From assembly GCA_964456445.1 (NCBI GenBank), contig CAYWBI010000057.1, positions 1 to 20,672 of the forward strand: a stretch of 20,672 nt of DNA, given 5' to 3'. The notes under the pieces were generated by a model. It was not told where the DNA came from, did no database searches, and worked only from the letters and a program-made list of their open reading frames with translations. This DNA comes from CAYWBI01 sp964456445. Lineage in GTDB: Bacteria; Calditrichota; Calditrichia; Calditrichales; J004. Every line of letters starts with the position of its first letter. Positions within the stretch are counted from its first letter, which is position 1. Shown one piece after another: positions 7,310 through 15,925 of the stretch. Both the position numbers and the translations under genes were made by a program.

Positions 7310-8983
7310 TTATTTCCGCGCCAAAATTTTATCATAGCCCGGTTCATTTCCAAGAATGCCAATGGCCTGGCGGACTTCCCGGCTGTTCCGGGCGGTGTAT
7401 TCCTCGCGCCCGCTGCGTCCGCCTTCTTTTTCGGCCAGCTCCACGCGTATAAGCCGTATGATGGCGTCCCGGCTATCTTCAAATTCTTGCCGGTTTAAAC
7501 TTTCAAGATGTTTTTCTAAACTGGCAAGCAGGGTATCGACCACAGTATTATGTTTTTCGGATGCAATGAGTTTTTTTAAATTTCCAATGTCTTCCTTGCC
7601 GCGGTAGGGCAGCGAAAGATCACGGCCTGCGATCCATTTTTTAAAGGCTGAAAATAGATGGGCTTCTCTTTTTATGTCAATATTCTCCATGTTTACTTTA
7701 TGAGAAAGATCGACGGCAAAATCAAAAAATGCATAGTTTCGGGCCAGTTGCAACACCACATCATTCAATGAATCACCGCTGACTTTAACATCGGGATAAA
7801 TACCGCCCTTATCAAATACTTCACGTCTGTTCAGGGTAAAATAAGTGTTGTGTTTGTTGTTATGCAAAAGGCTATCGGCATTGTTTACGTGAACCAGGGC
7901 GCTGTTTTTGGCGTAATCCCTTTTTTGAATGGAGCGCCCGCTGGGTATATAATATTTTGCGGTAGTTATTTTTATCCGGGTATTTGTAGCTTGGTTGATT
8001 TTATAAACCTTTTGCACCAGTCCCTTGCCAAACGTAGAACGCCCGACGATAACGGCCCGGTCCATGTCCTGTAAAGCGCCGGTAACAATTTCCGATGCGC
8101 TGGCGCTGCCGCCATCCACGATAACTGCCAGTGGCACATCGGGTAGTAATGGTGATTTATCTGTTTTAAATTCTATGCGTTTTTCGTGATATCCCCTGGT
8201 AAAAACCACCAGCCTGTCTGCGGGAACAAAAATGTTTACAACATCCACTGCGGCCTCTAACAGGCCGCCGGGATTCCCGCGCAAATCCAGGATAAATTTT
8301 TTAATTTTTCCTTTGGACTGCATTTTTTTTATGGCCTGCCGTAGTTCTGCCCCGGCCTTATCGGAGAATCCATCCAGTGTGGCATAAGCCACCCCCGGTG
8401 CAACAAAACCGGCAAATCCCACATCGTTTATTATAATTTCCCTGCGGGCCATACGTACCTCAAAAGGTTTTTTAACACCTGGGCGCTGTATGGTCAGGCT
8501 AATCTTTTGTCCGATAATGCCTCTAAGATGGGATGAAACTTCGTCCGGGCTCATGGAATCTGTTCGGATACTGTCTATCTTTAAAATAACATCCCCGGCC
8601 ATTATCCCGGCATCCTTGGCCGGTGAGTTCTGCATAGGGGCGATAACAACCACCTGGTTATGATGCGAACCGATTTCCATTCCAAGACCGCCATATTTTC
8701 CGGTGGTTATAATTTTTAAACGGCGGTTACCGTCTTCTTCTATAAAAACGGTGTAGGGGTCCAGTTTGGCAAGCATGGCCCTTATGCCCACCTTTACCAG
8801 TTCGTAGGGATTTATTTCTTCCACATAGTGCTGGTTTACCTGTTCAAAAACACCCTGCATGTTTTGCCAGCTTTCCTTTAAACGCTGATAGTAATCCGGT
8901 TGATCAGCGATCAGAGGGCTTGCGAACCAGGCGCCTGCCGTGATAAAAAAAATAAATAATGCAGTCTTGGATGATCGTTTCAT
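7310..8983 (-). CDS. S41 family C-terminal-processing peptidase (CtpA/Prc type)
   Basis: A 557-residue exported serine protease. The N-terminus has a signal peptide or anchor (KRSSKTALFIFFITAGAWFAS). Next come a short helical region, a PDZ domain at about 90-175 (YGGLGMEIG, NSPAKDAGIMAGDVILKID) and the S41 core at about 195-370. The catalytic Ser-Lys pair aligns to S295 in GGSASASEIV and K320 in RSTFGKGLVQ, with Q324 as the supporting residue; LRGNPGGLL (234-242) is also conserved. Such enzymes trim or degrade periplasmic and envelope proteins by recognising C-termini. The C-terminal 150 residues form a charged helical tail common in the family. The ATG follows GGAG, and the gene sits 98 bases downstream of tmk with its own terminator. 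Confidence 0.93.
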   Translation of the reverse strand: MKRSSKTALFIFFITAGAWFASPLIADQPDYYQRLKESWQNMQGVFEQVNQHYVEEINPYELVKVGIRAMLAKLDPYTVFIEEDGNRRLKIITTGKYGGLGMEIGSHHNQVVVIAPMQNSPAKDAGIMAGDVILKIDSIRTDSMSPDEVSSHLRGIIGQKISLTIQRPGVKKPFEVRMARREIIINDVGFAGFVAPGVAYATLDGFSDKAGAELRQAIKKMQSKGKIKKFILDLRGNPGGLLEAAVDVVNIFVPADRLVVFTRGYHEKRIEFKTDKSPLLPDVPLAVIVDGGSASASEIVTGALQDMDRAVIVGRSTFGKGLVQKVYKINQATNTRIKITTAKYYIPSGRSIQKRDYAKNSALVHVNNADSLLHNNKHNTYFTLNRREVFDKGGIYPDVKVSGDSLNDVVLQLARNYAFFDFAVDLSHKVNMENIDIKREAHLFSAFKKWIAGRDLSLPYRGKEDIGNLKKLIASEKHNTVVDTLLASLEKHLESLNRQEFEDSRDAIIRLIRVELAEKEGGRSGREEYTARNSREVRQAIGILGNEPGYDKILARK

Positions 8984-9070
8984 GTTTGCTCCAAAATGAT
9001 TGGCGATATACTTCTTTCGTTATTACCGTTATTGGTTTGATTTACCATCCACACAGACAGATGTTCCCCT

Positions 9071-9076
9071 ATTATA
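9071..9076 (-). promoter_or_regulatory. Possible -10 element upstream of the S41 protease gene
   Basis: A consensus TATAAT on the minus strand lies in the 98-base gap between tmk and the protease gene. No acceptable -35 hexamer is present 16-18 bases upstream, so this is weak. Confidence 0.2.
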
Positions 9077-9081
9077 AGCTT

Positions 9082-9720
9082 TTACGGCAAAAACATGGAT
9101 TTAACAACGGTTCTAATTTCTTGTTGAATTGCGTTTATCGTTTGACGCGCGTCGATAACATGTATTCTTTCCGGCTCTTTTGCCGCCAGGCTATCATAGC
9201 CATTTATAACTCTTTTGTAAAAAGCTTCGCCGGCGGTTTCCATGCGATCGCCGGTTTTATTCAGGGCCCGTCGCCGTCTGGTGGCCTCATCGACAGAAAG
9301 ACGTAAATAAAAAGTACACGTGGGTAAGATTCCATGTGTGGCAAATAAATTTATATGGCTGACCATCGTTTGTTCCAACCCGCGCCCTGCTCCCTGATAC
9401 GCCGTGGAAGAATCAACAAATCGATCCGCAATAACAAAATGGCCCTGCTTTAACAAAGGTACAATTTTTTCGTTTACCAGTTGCGCCCGTGCCGCGCTAA
9501 ACATTAAAAACTCTGCCCGGCTTTCCATCTTGTTTTGTTCATGATCCAATAAAATGCGGCGTATCTGTTCGGATATTTCCGTTCCACCGGGTTCACGCAG
9601 CACATAAACCCGTGCCCCTCTTTCTTCTATATATTTTTTTAGCATCGTAATTTGGGTGCTCTTGCCCGAAAAATCGATACCCTCAAATGAAATAAACCTT
9701 CGATTCACACACATATCCAA
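9082..9720 (-). CDS. tmk: Thymidylate kinase (dTMP kinase)
   Basis: A cytoplasmic enzyme phosphorylating dTMP to dTDP with ATP, essential for DNA precursor supply. Visible motifs are the P-loop FEGIDFSGKST (12-22), LREPGGTEI (41-49), the DRF segment with DSSTAYQGAGRGL (99-115) that binds dTMP, and an arginine-rich lid at about 147-158. Length, 212 or 210 residues, is normal. The start is uncertain: TTG 9720 is simply the first start-like codon after an in-frame stop, while ATG 9714 (MCVNRRFISFEG) is more likely; neither has a good Shine-Dalgarno. It lies within a run of minus-strand genes and is followed by the S41 protease gene. Confidence 0.93.
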   Translation of the reverse strand: MDMCVNRRFISFEGIDFSGKSTQITMLKKYIEERGARVYVLREPGGTEISEQIRRILLDHEQNKMESRAEFLMFSAARAQLVNEKIVPLLKQGHFVIADRFVDSSTAYQGAGRGLEQTMVSHINLFATHGILPTCTFYLRLSVDEATRRRRALNKTGDRMETAGEAFYKRVINGYDSLAAKEPERIHVIDARQTINAIQQEIRTVVKSMFLP

Positions 9721-10029
9721 TTAAAATAAACAGTTTTGATAATTTGTTTCGCACAATTTTATCACATTTTCAGTTATGTTGCTTAATATTTTTTGATAAT
9801 TGTTCAATCCAGATAACCGGATTGGGTATGGAGAAAGATAACATTCCATATACAACATTATTGCCTGCCTAAACCTTTCGTATTGCCAGGATTTGCCTGT
9901 TTTAATATTGGGCTTTCGTTCACCATTCCCGTTCCTGGAAAGCGATATGCCAAAAAGGGAAACGGTCAGGAAAAAGCCATGATGTCCGTCCATATAATCG
10001 TTTGGATACATATATGAAAAGATCGGCAT
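9721..10029 (-). CDS. Doubtful small ORF, 102 aa, unknown
   Basis: An open frame between the DUF4139 gene and tmk with no recognisable family, signal peptide or membrane helix. For it: its ATG shares a base with the upstream stop (TAATG), and it fills the gap exactly. Against it: no own ribosome-binding site, an unusual composition (almost no alanine, many Asn/Tyr/Cys/Met), and no motif. It is in the same frame as tmk, separated by a single TAA. It could equally be a 309-base untranslated spacer. Confidence 0.3.
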   Translation of the reverse strand: MPIFSYMYPNDYMDGHHGFFLTVSLFGISLSRNGNGERKPNIKTGKSWQYERFRQAIMLYMECYLSPYPIRLSGLNNYQKILSNITENVIKLCETNYQNCLF

Positions 10030-11987
10030 TACTCAAGTCCATATACATCAACATTGGAAGGAAATTCAACAGAAAACTTAAGCGGAAGAATCCGTGTTTC
10101 CCCCGGGTTCAGCTTGATATGCCATATCAGGTTCCCGGATTTTTGCCGCACCTTTTCATCTTTCCCCGGACGTATAAGGTTGACTTTTAGTTTTTCATTC
10201 ATGGATTGCGGCGATTGGTCGTAAATGGTGAGACTTGACACCGTTGACCGGTTATTGGTTACCTTAATTTCAAAGGTATAAGTGACCCGCTTCGCACCAC
10301 TTAAAAACCCCTTTGATTCCAGGAATTTGTTTTTCAAAGTTTTTTCAATCTTGATGTTTTCATCATAACCAAGGGCAAGCTTGAGCGTATCGGTCGGCAC
10401 AATGGTTTTGATAAAGGTTTTGTTTACAAAATTGTTTTCAACAAAAATGTTGATGTCCCCCTCCAATAATGGATAGTCATTCGTGTTAAGCGTTTTCCCT
10501 TTTAGATAAACTTTCTCCAAAAGCTTGGGAGTGGCCGTATATTCAAACTGTATCGGAAGCTGTACAACATCGATAGTTACCTTGTGCGCACCGTTGTCGC
10601 TTGGAATGTTGTTTTTTGTTTTTAACTCAAAGGTTGTGCTGATATCCTGCGCATTGATATTTGTATATTTTGACTTTTTTGATTTTTGAATACCCTGCAC
10701 CGTGCTGGATAAATGCATGATGTTTTGGGAAACCAAGGGGCGTTGAGCCGTAATCACAACAGCTTCGTTCATTTCCAGGTTTGACTCCGCTAAATGTAAA
10801 TTGAGCCGGGCAATTTGTTTTTGCAGAACGTCAAGCCTGACATTTACCTTTTGATAGCCAATATAATTTGTTGTCAGGGTGTAATTTTTTGCAGGCACAT
10901 TTGAAATATAAAATTTACCATCTGAGTCCGAAACAGAACCATACCCTGTTCCTTTTAGGCTTACATTGACGCCGGGCAAAGCTTCACCGCTATCTTTGTC
11001 TAAAATATATCCGCTAATTGCCCCTTTGCCCCCGGGCATGCCCATAACTTGTTCATAGTCAATTTGCAAACCCGAGCGGTTTCTGCTTTGTGGGCGGATA
11101 CCCGGATGTCGCGGCAGGGGGTTCACATCGATAAACCACGGGGTTAATTCGGGTAATTTTTTAACCGATACCGGATCAACTGTGGATAGCGTAAGTTTGA
11201 TATCATTCCAGTCTTCGCCCGTACCTTGCTGCACCATTCCATAGTAAGATAGTTCCATCTTTTTGGGATTGGCATATACCCGCGCGTCATACATCGGGTA
11301 CCAGCCGGCATTCTTTACCAGGTAGGAAGGTTGGATGTTGACATGGGCTGCATGTTCGGATTCCAGTGTTATAATGATTTGCTTATAATCCCGGCTTTTG
11401 ACCCCTTTATACTGTTCAAGCAGTTTCTTCTGAACATGAATTTCCTTATCCAGTTTATCGTTTAAAATAACCTGAGAACGGATTCCGGAATAAATTTCGT
11501 TTAAATTTGTATCGATAAAATTTAAAAGTTCTTTCCACTTTTTTGCAGACGAAGTATTCAGAAGAATTTTCATGTTGACATATTTAACCGACTCCGCCTT
11601 TAAAGATTCCACAAAATCTTTTTTGCTATGATATATGGCGATTTTATCGGTTATTATGCGTTGCTTCTGGTTCAGGATATACAACTTTTCCTGAATTTTC
11701 CGCACCTCGTTCCTGCGAATTTCCCGGGTGAATTTTCGTTCAACTTTTACATCAAGGATTTTCACCGCGGCATTCGTTACAGCAACGGTTACAGATGCAT
11801 CCCGAAGCTCCGGGGTCAGCTTTGAAAAGACAACCGAGCTGATTCCGGCCGGTAAGTCTGTTTCGGCGGAACGGGTAACCATGGCGCGGTCTTTAAAAAC
11901 CGTTGCCTTTGTAACTTTTGATTTCAGGGTTTGCCCGGCGGACAATGCAACGAAAAAAAAGAACAGTATAAAAAGCAAAGATTTCAT
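10029..11987 (-). CDS. Exported DUF4139 (mucoidy inhibitor A-like) protein with inserted carboxypeptidase-regulatory-like domain
   Basis: A 652-residue protein with a signal peptide (1-18, ending ALSAG). Residues 24-100 match the DUF4140 N-terminal pattern (KVTKATVFKDRAMVTRSAE), about 90-200 is helical or coiled coil, and about 215-640 corresponds to DUF4139 (PSYLVKNAGWYPMYDARVYA; GEDWNDIKLTLSTVDP; LNPGETRILPLKFSVEFP at the end). A CarboxypepD_reg-like beta-sandwich (about 321-400, GAISGYILDKDSGEALPGV, then DSDGKFYISNVPAKNYTL) and a TonB-plug-like stretch (EAVVITAQRP, 408-417) interrupt DUF4139. Function is unknown; it should act in the periplasm or at the cell surface. A good AAGGAGT lies six bases before the ATG. 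It follows rsmI by 133 bases, so it may have its own promoter. Confidence 0.87.
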   Translation of the reverse strand: MKSLLFILFFFFVALSAGQTLKSKVTKATVFKDRAMVTRSAETDLPAGISSVVFSKLTPELRDASVTVAVTNAAVKILDVKVERKFTREIRRNEVRKIQEKLYILNQKQRIITDKIAIYHSKKDFVESLKAESVKYVNMKILLNTSSAKKWKELLNFIDTNLNEIYSGIRSQVILNDKLDKEIHVQKKLLEQYKGVKSRDYKQIIITLESEHAAHVNIQPSYLVKNAGWYPMYDARVYANPKKMELSYYGMVQQGTGEDWNDIKLTLSTVDPVSVKKLPELTPWFIDVNPLPRHPGIRPQSRNRSGLQIDYEQVMGMPGGKGAISGYILDKDSGEALPGVNVSLKGTGYGSVSDSDGKFYISNVPAKNYTLTTNYIGYQKVNVRLDVLQKQIARLNLHLAESNLEMNEAVVITAQRPLVSQNIMHLSSTVQGIQKSKKSKYTNINAQDISTTFELKTKNNIPSDNGAHKVTIDVVQLPIQFEYTATPKLLEKVYLKGKTLNTNDYPLLEGDINIFVENNFVNKTFIKTIVPTDTLKLALGYDENIKIEKTLKNKFLESKGFLSGAKRVTYTFEIKVTNNRSTVSSLTIYDQSPQSMNEKLKVNLIRPGKDEKVRQKSGNLIWHIKLNPGETRILPLKFSVEFPSNVDVYGLE

Positions 11988-12086
11988 TTGAATACTCCTT
12001 GAAAATAAAGACTTCAGAATGCTTAGCCGGACAAATAGATCACATTAAGATAAAAAACAGTGAGAGATGATCCCCAACATATTGCC

Positions 12087-12120
12087 GGCTGTTTATAAAC
12101 GGAAATTTATAAAACAGGCC
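12087..12120 (-). other. Imperfect hairpin immediately after rsmI
   Basis: A 13-bp imperfect inverted repeat (12087-12099 with 12106-12120, two single-base bulges, six-base loop) abuts the rsmI stop. No T run follows on either strand, so it is not a standard terminator; it may be a 3'-end or leader structure for the DUF4139 mRNA. Confidence 0.3.
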
Positions 12121-12858
12121 TTATGTTGTTTGTTCCGCCTCCATATCCTGTTTGTATTTTTTTTCGCGCTTCATTTTACGTGGCGCACCTTCGATTACCA
12201 GCACCATTTCACCACGGGGTTTTTTCTGCTGTAAAAGTTGCGATAGCCCTAAAAGGTCCGTCCTTATAAACTCTTCATAAATTTTTGTCAGTTCCCTGAC
12301 AAGAACACAGGATCGGTTGCCCAGAATGTCCGCTAATTGGCCCGTTGTTTTTAGGATGCGGTGCGGTGATTCATAAATAACGATGGTTCTTTCTTCAGAG
12401 AGTAAGGATTCCATTCGCGACTTACGACCTTTTTTTAACGGCAGAAACCCTTCAAAGACAAAACGCTGAGTTGGCAAACCGGATGCAGTAAGTGCCGCCA
12501 ACAATGCCGATGCACCGGGTATGGGTATAACACGGACCCCTTCGGCAACACACGCCTGTACAAGGTGGAATCCCGGATCGGATATTGCGGGCGTCCCGGC
12601 ATCGGAAACCAGGGCAATTGAAGCGCCGTTTTTTAGCCTCTCCACTAAGCGTGGCGTTTCTGTTTTTATGTTATAGCTGTGATAGCTGCCCATGGGGGTT
12701 TTAATCTGATAGCGCCGCAGTAGGTTAGCGGTCGTGCGGGTATCTTCCGCGGCGATACGGTCCACGTTTTGCAGAATATGCACCGCCCGGTAAGAGATGT
12801 CCGCCATATTTCCTATGGGTGTGGCGACAAGATAGAGGGCTTTTTCGATTTTTTCCAA
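12121..12858 (-). CDS. rsmI: 16S rRNA (cytidine-1402 2'-O)-methyltransferase
   Basis: A 245-residue SAM-dependent methyltransferase of the tetrapyrrole-methylase fold, which 2'-O-methylates C1402 in the ribosomal decoding centre. Signature segments are LYLVATPIGNMADIS near the N-terminus, AAEDTRTT and SYHSYN in the first third, VSDAGTPAISDPG, IPGASALLAALTASGL, FVFEGFLP and IVIYESPHRI. The C-terminal end is short and basic. The only suitable start is TTG at 12858, since the first ATG codons fall inside the conserved core. It lies one base after the nadE stop, so translation is probably coupled. Confidence 0.95.
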   Translation of the reverse strand: MEKIEKALYLVATPIGNMADISYRAVHILQNVDRIAAEDTRTTANLLRRYQIKTPMGSYHSYNIKTETPRLVERLKNGASIALVSDAGTPAISDPGFHLVQACVAEGVRVIPIPGASALLAALTASGLPTQRFVFEGFLPLKKGRKSRMESLLSEERTIVIYESPHRILKTTGQLADILGNRSCVLVRELTKIYEEFIRTDLLGLSQLLQQKKPRGEMVLVIEGAPRKMKREKKYKQDMEAEQTT

Positions 12859-12859
12859 A

Positions 12860-13675
12860 TTAAACGCCCCAATCCCGGCAATATCGAAAATCCTGGTTTA
12901 TTGTCCGGTTAGAAAGTTTAGCGATCACCGGTGGACGACGTTTAAATTGACTGCGCTGAATACGTCCGCGGATATCATCAATCATGGGCTGTTCAAAGCC
13001 TTGCTCCAAAATAAAGGTGTCCGGGTAACGTTCATCTATTATAAAATATAACAGCTTGTCGATTTGAGAATAGCTGTAACCCAGCTCATCCTCGTCATTT
13101 TGACCATCCCATAAATCCGCAGATGGCGCTTTGTTTACAATTTCATCGGGAACGTTTAAAGACCTTGCCAGGGGCCAAATCTGGCTTTTATAGAGATCGC
13201 CAATGGGGTTGATGGCGCTCGCCAAATCACCAAAGATGGTCCCGTAACCCAATAAAAGTTCCGTCTTATTACTGGTTCCGAGAATAAGCGCATCATGTTC
13301 TGCGGAATAATCATAAAGGACGCACATCCGCTCCCGCGCCATCCTGTTCCCTCTGCGCAACGCGGAGGCCTGCCCGCGTTTTTCAAAGTACGCATCCACC
13401 GAAGGCGAAATGTCGAGAATGTCATAACTGATTTTAAGCTTTTTTGCCGCCAATACCGCGTGGGCCTCGCTAAGCGGATTGCTGGTGCGATAGGGCATAA
13501 TAAGCGCGTGAATATTTTCAGCCCCCAGGGCTTTTTGTGCCAACGCCGCTACAACGGCGCTGTCAACCCCGCCGGATAAACCCAGCGCCACTTTTTCCAT
13601 CCCGATTTTATGCACCTCTTCACGGAGAAAAACATCCAGGGTACGCTTTAGCCAGTCCGTATTTATTTTTAACAT
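12860..13675 (-). CDS. nadE: NAD+ synthase (ammonia-dependent type)
   Basis: A 271-residue adenine-nucleotide alpha hydrolase that amidates deamido-NAD+ to NAD+ with ATP. The PP-loop is LSGGVDSA (33-40). Further conserved segments are LGTSNKTELLLGYGTIFGD, INPIGDLYKSQIW and APSADLWDGQNDEDELG. There is no glutaminase domain, so free ammonia or a separate glutaminase would supply nitrogen. The ATG lies within the last codons of nnrD/nnrE (7-base overlap) and has AAAGGA seven bases upstream. This order joins NAD synthesis to repair of damaged NAD(P)H. Confidence 0.95.
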   Translation of the reverse strand: MLKINTDWLKRTLDVFLREEVHKIGMEKVALGLSGGVDSAVVAALAQKALGAENIHALIMPYRTSNPLSEAHAVLAAKKLKISYDILDISPSVDAYFEKRGQASALRRGNRMARERMCVLYDYSAEHDALILGTSNKTELLLGYGTIFGDLASAINPIGDLYKSQIWPLARSLNVPDEIVNKAPSADLWDGQNDEDELGYSYSQIDKLLYFIIDERYPDTFILEQGFEQPMIDDIRGRIQRSQFKRRPPVIAKLSNRTINQDFRYCRDWGV

Positions 13676-15237
13676 GTAATTCCTTTGCTATCTGCTTTTG
13701 CCGTTTTTGCCAGCGTCTTTTTAATCATCAGGGCAAGTTCATCCATAGAGTAACTCGTCGGTCCAAAAACCTCGGCAGCGCTATCTGCCCCGGCCCCATG
13801 AATATAATTTGCCATATATGCGGCTTTACAGGGTTCCAGCCCACAAGCCATAAAACCGGCGATGATCCCGCCAAGAAGGTCACCGCTTCCGCCCTTGGCC
13901 AAACCGGGATTTCCGCTTGTATTTATAAAGCTGCCGATGTTTTTATTCCCGGCAATGGATACCGGGCCTTTTAAATTGATCGTCGCATCCGTCTGTTGCA
14001 ACGACTCGTGCAAGGCCTGCCAGGGCCTATTTTGGACTAATCCCTTTTTATCGGGGAATATCCTGAGAAATTCACCATAATGCGGGGTTAAAACCGTGTC
14101 TTTGTTCAGTTTTTTTAAATAGGCGGGATTTAGGGAAAGCCAGAAAAGCGCATCGGCGTCGATTACTGTTTTTTTGTTCAGCTTTAGGGCCAGATCAATG
14201 ATTTGGCCACAAGCCAACAGACTTTCTGGGTCACGCCCCATACCGGGCCCAATTAAAATTACATCGGCCCAGGCCAGGCGGCCCTTTATGGCAGACACGG
14301 CTTCTTTACCAATAAAACCGCGACCAGCGTCTGGTATCGGTAGGCTCATTTGTTCGGTCAGTTTTTTCTCAATTATTTCATTAAGCGATTGGGGTACAGC
14401 CGTTACCACTAAACCGGCTCCGGAAAGTGACGCGCCTGCCGCCGCAAGACAAACGGCGCCGGTGTAGCCTACAGACGCTCCCACAACCAACACTTTACCT
14501 GCCGAATGTTTGTGCGTCTGCTTGTCCCGGCCGGGCAAGTGAATATCATGCCCGCCTACGGCGAACAATTTAGTATCTTCGGCTTTGCCCAGGTCTAACG
14601 GAAATCCAATATCCATTACCTTAAGATTGCCGACATATTCCCGTGCGGGATAAAATAACTGTGATTGTTTAACGGCAGCCATAGTAAGGGTAAAATCCGC
14701 ATGCACTGCGGGCCCCACAGGAAGCGCATCGTTTCCGCTTATTCCTGATGGGATGTCAACCGAGAAAACTGTCGTATTTTTATAAGACATGATTTTATCA
14801 ATGACCGCCGCATATATTCCACGGACTTCTCCATGAATCCCGGTTCCCAACAAGGCATCCACAATAATGGCATCCTCCGCATGCTCGATATCATCGGCGG
14901 ATTTTACTTCCGTGACAGGGATACCGCTGTTTAAACAAATAGTCAGATTGGTTTTCGCATCGCCCTGGATTTGATCGGTTTGGGCCACAAGAAAAATTGC
15001 GACGGTCAGCTGTGCTTTTTGGAGATAGCGTGCGATAACGAAACCGTCGCCGCCATTATTGCCTTTTCCACAAATGATCGTTGCCCGGCGAATTTTTTTT
15101 TGATAACAGACGGCAAGGATTTCCCCGGCTGAATTACGGCCGGCATTTTCCATAAGAACAATCGATGGAATGCCATAGACAGTTATCGCCCGCTGATCCA
15201 TTGCACGCATTTGTTCATTTGAAACAACTATTTTCAT
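13669..15237 (-). CDS. nnrD: Bifunctional NAD(P)H-hydrate epimerase / ADP-dependent NAD(P)HX dehydratase
   Basis: A 522-residue fusion that repairs hydrated NAD(P)H: the N-terminal YjeF_N epimerase (about 1-215; nnrE activity) interconverts R and S forms, and the C-terminal ribokinase-like dehydratase (about 225-510; nnrD activity) restores the S form using ADP. Visible motifs: ICGKGNNGGDGFV (55-67) and VDIPSG (160-165) in the epimerase; IGPGMGRD (329-336), DADAL (360-364), TPHYGE (384-389) and KGGSGD (448-453, with catalytic D453) in the dehydratase. The start follows a weak GGGA. It is the first gene of the minus-strand block, divergent from the ECF sigma gene across 118 bases, and overlaps nadE. 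Confidence 0.95.
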   Translation of the reverse strand: MKIVVSNEQMRAMDQRAITVYGIPSIVLMENAGRNSAGEILAVCYQKKIRRATIICGKGNNGGDGFVIARYLQKAQLTVAIFLVAQTDQIQGDAKTNLTICLNSGIPVTEVKSADDIEHAEDAIIVDALLGTGIHGEVRGIYAAVIDKIMSYKNTTVFSVDIPSGISGNDALPVGPAVHADFTLTMAAVKQSQLFYPAREYVGNLKVMDIGFPLDLGKAEDTKLFAVGGHDIHLPGRDKQTHKHSAGKVLVVGASVGYTGAVCLAAAGASLSGAGLVVTAVPQSLNEIIEKKLTEQMSLPIPDAGRGFIGKEAVSAIKGRLAWADVILIGPGMGRDPESLLACGQIIDLALKLNKKTVIDADALFWLSLNPAYLKKLNKDTVLTPHYGEFLRIFPDKKGLVQNRPWQALHESLQQTDATINLKGPVSIAGNKNIGSFINTSGNPGLAKGGSGDLLGGIIAGFMACGLEPCKAAYMANYIHGAGADSAAEVFGPTSYSMDELALMIKKTLAKTAKADSKGITC

Positions 15238-15355
15238 ACGTATCCCAAATCGCCATTGGCTTTTATTTAATATTTCCTTTATTTTAGTCCAATTTTACTG
15301 ATTTTGACTGATACTGGCAAGGAAGTCTGTAAGATTTCCCAAGAGAGGCATCTGT

Positions 15356-15925
15356 TTGAAAAAAGACGATCTTGAACTTGTTCAAAAAGCACGGCAAGGT
15401 GATCAACAGGCATACAATAAACTTATTCTGATGTATAAGGATATCGTTTATAATATTGTCTTTCGCATGGTGCGCAATAAACAGGAAGCGGAAGATTTAA
15501 CCCAGGATGCTTTTGTTAAAGCCTACAAGTCGATCGCGTCTTTTAATGATGATTATGCTTTTTCCACCTGGCTGTTTAAGATTGCCACAAACAATTGCAT
15601 CGATTTTTTCCGCAAGCGAAAATTAAAAACGTACTCGATGCACGAAAGCTCATATTATAAAGAGGATGAGGTTCAGCATGAATATGCCGATAATGAGCCG
15701 ACAATCGAGCATGAACTGGTTGCTTCGGAACGCAGTGAAATCATTCGGAAGGCCATAAATAACCTACCGGAGAAATATCGGATTGTGATAAACATGCGTC
15801 ATTTGAAAGAATATAGCTATGACCAAATTGCGGAAGAGTTGGATTTACCATTGGGAACGATAAAGGCAAGAATTTTCCGGGCACGGGAGATGCTCAATAA
15901 AGCGCTACGCGGGAAATTGTTTTAA
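15356..15925 (+). CDS. ECF-type RNA polymerase sigma factor (sigma70 family, RpoE-like)
   Basis: A 189-residue alternative sigma factor. Region 2 spans about 16-90, with EAEDLTQDAFVKAY (44-57) and FSTWLFKIATNNCIDFFRK (69-87) for core and -10 binding. A charged linker follows, then region 4 at about 128-184 with YSYDQIAEELDLPLGTIKAR, a helix-turn-helix for the -35. No region 3 or N-terminal extension is present, which defines the ECF class. The start is TTG, preceded by AGAGAGG about seven bases upstream. No anti-sigma gene lies downstream on the same strand; instead the next gene is tail-to-tail. No classic GAAC-type ECF autoregulatory promoter is evident upstream. Confidence 0.93.
   Translation: MKKDDLELVQKARQGDQQAYNKLILMYKDIVYNIVFRMVRNKQEAEDLTQDAFVKAYKSIASFNDDYAFSTWLFKIATNNCIDFFRKRKLKTYSMHESSYYKEDEVQHEYADNEPTIEHELVASERSEIIRKAINNLPEKYRIVINMRHLKEYSYDQIAEELDLPLGTIKARIFRAREMLNKALRGKLF

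Noticed and set aside
13295..14467. Plus-strand open frames opposite nadE and nnrD
   Set aside because: Antisense shadows over strongly conserved enzymes; the translations match nothing recognisable.
15304..15332. TTGACT with a possible -10 upstream of the ECF sigma gene
   Set aside because: TTGACT is good but the 17-base-spaced hexamer is CTGTAA and the better TAAGAT is 20 bases away; too weak to call.
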